From contig JAPQWV010001351.1 of the NCBI GenBank assembly GCA_027422505.1, positions 30,211-94,210 on the forward strand: DNA of 64,000 nucleotides. Reading direction: 5' to 3'. The notes beneath the pieces were generated by a model. It made no database searches. It had not been told where the DNA came from and worked only from the letters and a program-made list of their open reading frames with translations. Positions 56,380 through 64,000 of this stretch are shown one piece after another (positions within the stretch are counted from its first letter, which is position 1; the number at the start of each line of letters is the position of its first letter). Both the position numbers and the translations under genes were made by a program. The stretch is from Craterostigma plantagineum (lineage: Eukaryota > Streptophyta > Magnoliopsida > Lamiales > Linderniaceae).

Positions 56380-58035
56380 TGTAACCATAGATAGAGGACT
56401 CATGAAGCTTGATTCTGCCCAAAGGGATTTTAAATTCGATGTCTAGATCGAAAGATATGAATTTTTGAACTTGCTGTTGTTTTGCAGAACAGGAGTCACG
56501 GCCGTGACTGTTATGCAGGAGGCCGTGAATGCTACCAGAATGCCATTTTCTTGCTCGATGATGTCACGGCCGTGAACCTGAACCAACCAAGCCGTGAAGG
56601 ACCATTCATGGCCGTGAAAGTGAGTGTAAGAGGCCGCGAATGAGGGCAGAAAGTCGATTTTTGAGCCCGAACTCTTCACGGCCGTGAACGTGAAGCCTCC
56701 AAGCCGTGAACACGGGCAGAGACGTGTTTTTCTTCAGGTTATATGTTGTCACGGCCGTGAAGATGCATAAAGAAGGCCGTGAATGTCGGTGACGAGTTAA
56801 AAGTCAAGAGAACGACTTCAAAATACTTTATCTTCTTGAGAACGAAATTAAGACCAACTTAGAAGAAACAAATCACACTTATTCTGCATAGGACAAGAGC
56901 ATTTAACGAGGAGGTTGCTCAAGAGAGATTTTGGCTGCGCAAATCTTTGAAGATGAGATTTTCTCATATTTTGCACTGCTCAAGGAAGATACGAAGGAAA
57001 GAAATGAGATGTCTATATAAAGGGCCATTGTAAAGAGAAGAGAGGAGGGGAGGAACGTGAGGAAAAAGGTACACAATTAAGCTCATATACGTACAAACAC
57101 GTTGCCTCATTAAAACCCAAGAACACCTCCCACACATATATTTAGTTCACTCACCACGTGCTCGATAGAATTACTCAGTGAAGGACGGGATTAACTTCGA
57201 AGCCGAATTCAGGGAAGCATATATGATATCTTCGGTGTTAATTACGTGTTTTGTTGTGATCATTATGAGTAGCTAAATATTGTGTATTTGAGATGAGATG
57301 AACACTAGTGCGATCGATCGTATGTTTACGTGTATTTGATGTTTTGTTATTGTTATGACTCGTTTATGAAGCATATGATTTTGATCATGTCTATGTGATT
57401 GAAATTGTCTAGTTAGCTCGATCATGTCTATGTGATTTAGTTAACGTAGTTGGGAAATCGTACGCTACGCTCGAGAGAGGGGCGAACGATTAGACCACTC
57501 GTAAACGAGCGGAATAAACTCATCGCTAGAGATAGGTTGAACTACCCCGCCGGATTAGAGTCAAATATAATAGCGGGATTCACCGTGTCTTTAATGCGAT
57601 CTTCGGTTAAGTAGTTAGGGAAGCTTGCCCAGCTACTTAATTCGTTGATTAGTTGTTTACGATCATTGTATGGTAAGGGCAGTTTCGTCAGCTATATAAC
57701 TCGTATGCATGTAATAGGAATCTCCACGGTCTAATGATAGTGTTGCTTACGTACACTTGATATTTGTCTTGGTCGAGCTAGGGGGATTCGAAGTCTCAAA
57801 TACGTCTGTTTCCATAAGGGTTTTCCTCTCCATACCATTTTACTCAGTTCTATTTTCAATTATTGTTATTTACCGTTTCAACAAACCAAAAATATTTACT
57901 AGGATATTTAAACGACGGTTTTCTGAAGTATATAGTTCCTTTGGGTTCGATACTCGAATACTTGCCATTTCTATACTATTTTCGATAGGTACACTTGCCT
58001 GTTGAGCGTAGGATAGTTCGTCGATATTCGTTTTA
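56380..58035 (+). repeat. Probable Ty3/gypsy solo LTR with TCACGGCCGTGA palindromes
   Basis: The left part has at least four TCACGGCCGTGA palindromes and as many half-sites GGCCGTGAA (56490-56790). A TATA-like GTCTATATAAAGGG at 57010 precedes a leader-like stretch, and the right end (57940-58020: GTTCGATACTCGAATACTTG..CACTTGCCTG) resembles Tat/Athila LTR ends. No gag-pol beside it. Precise ends unknown. Confidence 0.45.
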
Positions 58036-58076
58036 TTTTTATTACTCGATCCGCTCGATCACATGTATATTACGTG

Positions 58077-58365
58077 TGTTAGTTTTTCTTCCTTACATAA
58101 GAGATAACGGACTTTTTTTCTAAGAGAGTGGAAAAGCAGAGAAGAAAGGTTACAGCAAGATCATCTTCATTTATTGATGAACTTCATTACATCATTTTGT
58201 ACATAAAAGTAGAGTTGAAAACAAAGACAAAAGTGTCAACATAAACCCATGCTTTTGACTACCTAACACAGCATCAAAGCATGGTCATCCAAGATTTTTC
58301 AAAAGGAAATATCTACCCATCATTATCTTAAGGAAAAATATTAATAATATTTACAAATATTAGAG
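58077..58365 (-). repeat. 3' LTR of element G
   Basis: Begins TGTTAGTTTTTCTTCC on the plus strand, matches 60899-61180 throughout, with small indels. Confidence 0.85.
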
Positions 58366-58480
58366 ATTTTTCCTAATGACACCTAAAGCACTTCTTAGAA
58401 CTTCAAACCTTCCTTTAGGTAAAGACTTCGTTAAAATATCAGCATGTTGATCTTCGGAAGAACAATGAATTAGCTCGACT

Positions 58481-59810
58481 TCACCATCTTTCTCGGCTTG
58501 TCATATCGAGTGAAACTTGACATTTATATGTTTGTCCTTCCATGGGATTCTTTGCCATAGCAATAGCAGATTGATTATCAACATAGATAACTGTTGCTAA
58601 TTCTTGATCCTGCTGTTGATCTTTAAGAACTTTTCTCAGCCATATCGCTTGATTTGCAGCTGCAGCAGTAGCTATATATTCGGCGTCCGCTGTTGATTGT
58701 GCCACAACTTCTTTCTTTCGACACATCCACGAGAATGCTCCTGAACCGAATGAGAAAACATATCCATTTGTGCTCTTCATCAACCAGCCCAATCGCTGTC
58801 CACAAGCTCGCCTTTTTCAATAGGAGAATACCATATGCCATAGTCGTGGGTACCCTTAACGTACCTGAGTACTCTTTTCGCTGCCCTCATGTGAACTTGA
58901 CCAGGGGATTGCATATAACGTGATAAAACGCTAGCAGCGTACATGAGATCGGGTCTGGTCACGGTTAGATATAGCAAACTTCCAACCAAGCTGCGATATA
59001 AAGTGACATCAACTTCATCGCCTTTGTCATCTTTCGAAAGCTTTTCATTCTGAACAAGAGGTGTAGGCACCGACTTGCTCCTCTCCATCTTGAACTTCTT
59101 TAGGATATCAAGAGCATACTGTGAAATAAAAATTCCATCAGAAGATGAATCGATTTCCATCCCCAAGAAATATTTAATATGTCCCAAGTCAGACATCTCG
59201 AATACATCTTCCATGACTTGCTTGAACTCCTTGATCATCGCTCCGTCGTTTCCCGTTACTAACATGTCATCCACATAGATGGATAAAATCAGTACTTCGC
59301 TGTTTTTTTTTTTTGTTTTAACATACAAAGTAGCTTCATTATCACTTCGAACAAAGCCATTTTGTGTAAGATGCGAGTCTATCTTGTTGTACCAAGCCCG
59401 TGGAGCTTGTTTGAGCCCGTACAATGCTTTATGTAGCTTGTACACCTTGTTTTCGAAGTTCTTTGACTTGAAACCTTCAGGTTGTTCAACGTACAGCTCC
59501 TCCTCAATATCACCATTTAAAAAAGATGAAAGACATCCCATTTGAATTGAGCTGCCAATGCAAGTAGCAACCTTGTAGTTTCGTGTCTCGCAGCTGGTGC
59601 AAACGTGTCGCCAAAGTCTACTCCCGGTAATTGAGAGTATCCCTTCACGACCAATCTTGCCTTGTGCTTGTTTATGCTTCTATCCGGATTGAACTTGGTT
59701 CTGAAAATCCATTTGACTCCAATGATATTCTTATTCGAAGGTCTTGGAACTAAGGTCCAAGTCTGATTTTTTCGATAATTGCCATCTCTTCCTTCATCGC
59801 ATTCCTCCAT
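58481..59810 (-). pseudogene. Element G reverse transcriptase-RNase H
   Basis: RT start 59810-59517 ([33 protein letters not shown]), frameshift near 59530, then a long run 59541-58780: [32 protein letters not shown], catalytic YVDDMLVTGND, GSLLYLTVTRPDLMYA. RNase H follows with a frameshift at 58790: TNGYVFSFGSGAFSW, VAQSTADAEYIA and YVDNQSAIAMAKNP; the C-terminal ADxLTK part is missing. Confidence 0.85.
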
Positions 59811-60094
59811 TGATCATACTTCATCGCTTCTTCGAACGAGGAAGGCTCAAGCATAACATACCTGCATTTTTCATATATCTCAGACAAAGATTTGGTCTTT
59901 GAGATAGGAGAATCAGGAGGTGAGTCTTCATCGGCATTTGAAGCTCCTTCAATGGCTTTGATGAGGACGATCTTTGCCAAATTTCATCAAGTTCAGAACA
60001 CTTCTTTTCCCAATTCCAATGAGAGAACTCATCCAGCACGACATCTCTGCTAACAGAAATTTACTTGAGTGTAAATTAAAAAATCTATAGCCTT

Positions 60095-60838
60095 TTACCA
60101 TTGAAGCATAGCCAAGCAAAATATTCCATCCTCGGCTTTTTGCTCTAACTTGGATCTTTTAACATCAGGAACATGCATATAGCACACCGAGCCGAATGTC
60201 GTGAGGTGTTTAGATGTCGGCTTAACACCACTCCAAGCTTCGATGGGCGTCTTTCCTTCAACGGCTTTCGTCGGTAACCTGTTCAATAAATATACCGAAG
60301 TATTAACCGCTTCAGCCTACAAATCTTTGCCTCAAACTTCGCAGGCAGACTTATCATCATCTTTTCAACCACCTTTGCATCACTAAAATCATCACCCATC
60401 AACCTTATTTTGTTAACAAGGTCTAAAAGTTTGGATGAGTACTCTTTGACGGAGTCCCCATCCTTCATTCTCAACATTTCAAACTCTCTTTTTAAGGAGT
60501 TTGATTGTCTTCACCCTATCAGCTTCCTTCGAACTATCTTTCAACTTGTCCCAAGCTTCTTTTGGATTTTCACAAGTCATGATTCTTGTGAAAATAGTGT
60601 CCGAAAGAGCCGAGTGCAAACATGTAAGAGCTCGAGGCGTCTTAGCCATGTCTTCTTCATGTTTCTTCATTTGAGCAATGGTTGGGTTTGCTCTTAAAGC
60701 TGGCGGTACCGCATCGACTTCCACCACTTCCCATAAACACAGAGCTTTCAAGTAAGATTTCATCTTGATAGCCCACACATGGTAGTTTTCACCACTGAAA
60801 ACTGGAGGTCCCGTACCAAAATAGTTGCTTGAAGACAT
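60095..60838 (-). pseudogene. Element G gag fused by deletion to the integrase tail
   Basis: Gag starts at ATG 60838 (MSSSNYFGTGPPVFSGENY) with AWDKLKDSSKE. After a shift it continues (MISLPAKFEAKI) to about 60320, where the sequence jumps to the integrase C-terminus ([26 protein letters not shown]). Zinc knuckle, protease and the integrase catalytic core are all absent. Confidence 0.85.
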
Positions 60839-60898
60839 CTTCTTTATTGTATTTTCTCACACTCACAAGTCCCTCGAGATATAATCTCTGATACCATT

Positions 60899-61180
60899 TG
60901 TTAGTTTTTCTTCCTTCACATAAGAGATGAACGGACTTTTTTCTAAGAGAGTGGAAAGCAGAGAAGAAAGGTTACAGCAAGATCATCTTCATTTCTTGAT
61001 GAACTATTACATCATTTTGTACATAAAGTGGAGTTGAAAACAAAGACAAAAGTGTCAACATAAACCCATGCTTTTGACTACCTAACACAACATCAAAGCA
61101 TGGTCATCCAATTTCAAAAGGAAATATCTACCCATCATTATCTTAAGGAAAAATATTAATAATATCTACAAATATTAATA
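60899..61180 (-). repeat. 5' LTR of element G
   Basis: Adjacent on the inside to the primer-binding site; outer end followed by ACGTG. Confidence 0.85.
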
Positions 61181-61195
61181 ACGTGTGGTGGCCTT

Positions 61196-61842
61196 ATAGG
61201 AACATCCATCTTCCAACAGCTAGCCAGCGTATACGTTTACATGACCATATACGCTCCCGGCTTGTTCAGAGCAGTCGGCCTGAGTGAGGACACGTGGTCA
61301 TCGTGCTCGTGCGCTATTTACGCGCAATCCTCACGTGCGCCTCCTCTTCAACAGTCGACGACGATTCAACGACATTATTGTTGTTATCCTCCCTAAGGGG
61401 CGGAATTGCCATGTTGCTATGCCAGGTATATATATTCATCAATATTATTATTGTTATTATTATTATTATAAGTTGATGATGAAATGAATCAGGTAATCAT
61501 CACGTTATTTGTCGTCCTCAGAGTGGTGGTCCGCCGTGGTGATTGGAGCGATGGGCGTGTACGGCTGTGTATGCTTGGTCGTGGGGCCCGTTGGGATGCC
61601 TACTTACTAGAAGGATACTACCCGAGGAAATTCAGGAAATGGGCTTCCGCGTGCGCGTCGGCATCAACATTGCGTCCGTCTTCTTGGTCACTCGATTCTT
61701 CACCATGGACCTCATTGAGGCCATGACGTTTTGGATGCATTTGCTTATTTTGGGCTTTGTGCTTTTCACCACTGCCTTGATATAAGCTGCCGCCGAACTT
61801 TTGCCGCCGCCCGACACGACGACTAACACACCGCCCTGTTAA
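61196..61842 (+). pseudogene. 5'-truncated second copy of the STP-like gene
   Basis: Matches the last third of exon 3, intron 3 and exon 4 of the gene at 53297-55028. ASVYVYMTIYAPGLF, LLLSSLRGGIAMLLCQ|GTATAT, then WSWGPLGCLLTRRILPEE. Damage: a deletion in the ALYAVNAV region, a deletion removing the GVGGCAWS codons, a 2-bp loss in GVYVAV, and TAA in place of TAC in the final LIYAAA. Coding similarity in exon 4 is very high, so duplication was fairly recent. Confidence 0.85.
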
Positions 61843-62296
61843 TTGTTTTTCAATAAAATTTAATTATTGTTCATCGAAAGTAGAGACAGTCCATCCTTTC
61901 TCAATACACATATATTCCTCAATCTCTTCTCAAAGATTACTTGGATAATTTTTTTCTTGCGTACGAGGAAGTGAAGAGGTCGACTACTGCCTTGCGGTAC
62001 TAGTCGATGTGTTGGCGCCCCCTGTTCCTTCCAATGATCAGATTAGGAAGCTTTTTCTACTGCACTATAAACACTGGTAGGTACGAAAAAAAGGAACCAT
62101 AAAAAAGATGTCAACCAAGGTGCAAACTCAACCATGATTATGGATTTTTCTGTAACAAAAGGATTCAAAAGTGAAAAAAAGTACCCACATTTGGATTCAA
62201 ATCATATTTAGGGAGAAACTGCAGCAATTCAATTACTACTCCATTAGTCCTATAAAGTCAGATTTGTTGTCTTCATCATCAGCATTTGTGGTCTGA

Positions 62297-62425
62297 TTAT
62301 ATAGGCGATAGAGCAGTGGCGATTTCGTCATTTGAGGCTCCCTTTCTATGACCGCCCTTGACTGAGATGGTTAGAGCCACTCGAGGAACCACCGCCTGGG
62401 GCCTTGCATTTTTCCTCACAGATGC
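62297..62425 (-). pseudogene. Second copy of the TAF4-like terminal exon, with internal deletion
   Basis: Same [20 protein letters not shown] start after the ACGACAG acceptor, then a deletion removes the DVLAVLE codons and shifts the frame. The 3' end matches the first copy almost base for base. Confidence 0.45.
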
Positions 62426-62559
62426 TGTCGTAAGGGAAGGAAAATGGTAAGAAATTGGGGATTCATCATACGTAAAAAAAAAAAAAAAAACTCGACTTTT
62501 TGCACTATAGACCATTGGTGAGAAGGCTTAATTGTATTTTTATCAGGTACGTTATGTGT

Positions 62560-63485
62560 GGTGGCTTTATACAAACATCCAAATCAACGTGTTTCAAAAT
62601 CGAAGCAATTTCAGAACGCTTGAACTAAAAGTTGCAATTTTTAGTATAATAAGTTTCAAAATTGAAACAACTTGAGGCACAGATGTTTGAAACTTATTGG
62701 GCTCAAAACTGCTTAGTTTTGAAACTCATTACCCACCAATTGCAAAATTGAAGTGTCCTCAAATTGCTACAGTTTCGAAGCTAATTGTCCTAAAATTGCC
62801 ACCCTAATTTATGCATCCTTAGAGCATCTCCAACGGGACGCCAAAGCTGGCGTTCCACTGGAGATTTGGCGGTAGAGGAACTCCAACCCACCGCCAAACG
62901 TCACTCTATTTACAGCGGGTGCAATAGTGCCCCACGATCTGTAGCGGGGCACTGTTCACCCGCTATCCAACTTTTATTATTATTTTTTTTATTTTTGTTT
63001 TTCACTTTGATTTTTTTTGGAGGAAAATGGGAACGATCGACGAAGGAAGATGACTGAAAATGGGAGCAATCGACGAAGAAGATGAGGGAAATGATTCGCA
63101 ATTACCAAAACACCCATACATTATATGAATATTACAAAACTGCCATGGACTAATAATAATGATTTTAGGGTTAATTCAATTTCAGGCCCATTAACAAGTT
63201 TGGGTTAGGGTTCATGCCCCCAATTGCAGTGGGTTTAGTATTAAGGACCCACTTTTCGGAAAACTCAGTGATAAGGCCCTAAAATGACGCAAAAAGACAT
63301 ATTTAACCTGACATATGCCAAAATTACGCTGTATACCTAAATAATCCGTTCCAACCAATTATAACAGTTCGGCGCTGAAAAAGAACACTTTCTTTCACTT
63401 GGATAACAACAGTCTTGTATTGTGTATCATATGTCGTCTATTTAGTAACAAATGACGTCGCAAAAGTAACACAATATTAAAAAAT
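62560..63485. other. AT-rich intergenic DNA with weak repeats
   Basis: 62590-62800 repeats GTTTCAAAATTGAA-like words in both orientations. 62820-62960 (AGAGCATCTCCAACGGGACG..) looks like a dispersed repeat end seen often in plants. No gene. Confidence 0.4.
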
Positions 63486-63489
63486 AATA

Positions 63490-63965
63490 CCGATTCCCAT
63501 TTTGGTATAATATCTACAATTTCTGAGGACATGTGGTATAATTTCTACAATTCTGGTATAATATCAAGATTAGTTGGTATAATATAACAACAATTCGCTG
63601 TAAATTAAAATAATGCTATTTAAATTGGACATCATACCAACTGTTTTGATTATATATACCAACTATATTCTAATTATACCAACTGTTATCATTATTATAC
63701 CAAATGATATAGTGTACAATTTTGCTGGTATAATTACGTCAACAGTTGGTATATTTTCTACGAAGTCTGGTATAATTTGAAAATCAGTTCGCATTATCGT
63801 CCAATTTCACTGTTATTTACTGGTATAATAACCAAAATATGTGTATAATTTCTACAATTTCTTGTATAATATCAAGATCAATTGGTGTATACCATCCAGT
63901 TCGCTGTAAATTATAATAACTAAATTGGACATCATACCAACTGCTTTTGTAACGACACCTACTTC
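63490..63965. repeat. TGGTATAAT-rich degenerate repeat with two related halves
   Basis: TTTCTACAATT..TATAATATCAAGAT, TTCGCTGTAAATTA and AAATTGGACATCATACCAAC occur in the same order near 63525-63640 and 63845-63940, about 320 bp apart. TGGTATAAT and its complement ATTATACCA occur throughout, giving fold-back potential. Confidence 0.7.
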
Positions 63966-64000
63966 TTAAATACGTATTTTGGCGGGTTTTACGCAGCGTA

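Larger units (their letters stand above)
58072..61185 (-). mobile_element. Ty1/copia retrotransposon G, short, with both LTRs and ACGTG target duplication
   Basis: LTRs at 58077-58365 and 60899-61180 (about 285 bp, roughly 93-95% alike by eye) flank a 2.5-kb interior on the minus strand. ACGTG sits at 58072-58076 and 61181-61185. The primer-binding site TGGTATCAGAG lies at 60896-60886, 2 bp inside the 5' LTR. The LTR ends are TG on one side but ..TATTAATA on the other, not the usual CA. An internal deletion joins gag to the integrase tail, so G is non-autonomous. Confidence 0.85.

Overview
The window is nuclear DNA of a flowering plant. It has large introns with GT..AG boundaries, four-exon and twelve-exon plant genes, stacked Ty1/copia retrotransposons, MITEs, LINE and SINE remnants and long AT-rich intergenic stretches. 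The accessory ORF of the Sirevirus-like element and the MITE families look like those of asterids, perhaps Lamiales, but no species call is justified from sequence alone.

Layout. 1-4937: 3' two thirds of a plus-strand copia element (A) with its 3' LTR. 4938-7262: intergenic, with one clear MITE and one fold-back repeat. 7263-12832: intact twelve-exon WD40 plus inositol polyphosphate 5-phosphatase gene (FRA3/5PTase12-14 clade) carrying three related MITEs in its introns. 13010-15658: intact three-exon ankyrin-repeat/PGG membrane protein gene (ITN1-like) on the opposite strand, convergent with the first. 15659-20340: AT-rich intergenic with a retroposed insertion bounded by an 18-bp target-site duplication. 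20350-31480: minus-strand pile of truncated retroelements: L1 3' end, gypsy-type LTR plus leader, and copia B, C and D. 32040-33010: ATT-rich complex repeat. 33017-43712: decayed Sirevirus-like copia element (E, minus) with an extra ORF downstream of pol. 43713-48170: copia F (plus). 48171-53296: AT-rich intergenic with small tandem duplications. 53297-55028: four-exon open gene for a very divergent STP-type MFS protein. 55916-62560: a 5'-truncated second copy of that gene and of its downstream flank, split by a probable gypsy solo LTR and by a short copia element (G) with both LTRs and a 5-bp target duplication. 62561-64000: AT-rich repeats.

Three host genes look translatable: the phosphatase, the ankyrin protein and the divergent transporter. 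The first two probably act in phosphoinositide turnover and in stress or ion signalling at membranes; nothing in the sequence links them functionally. The most unusual material is element E, where a candidate separate promoter and spliced leader precede the accessory ORF and the candidate intron exactly contains a palindrome-rich tandem array. Next is the transporter, which keeps the STP frame, length and introns but has lost nearly every MFS signature motif.
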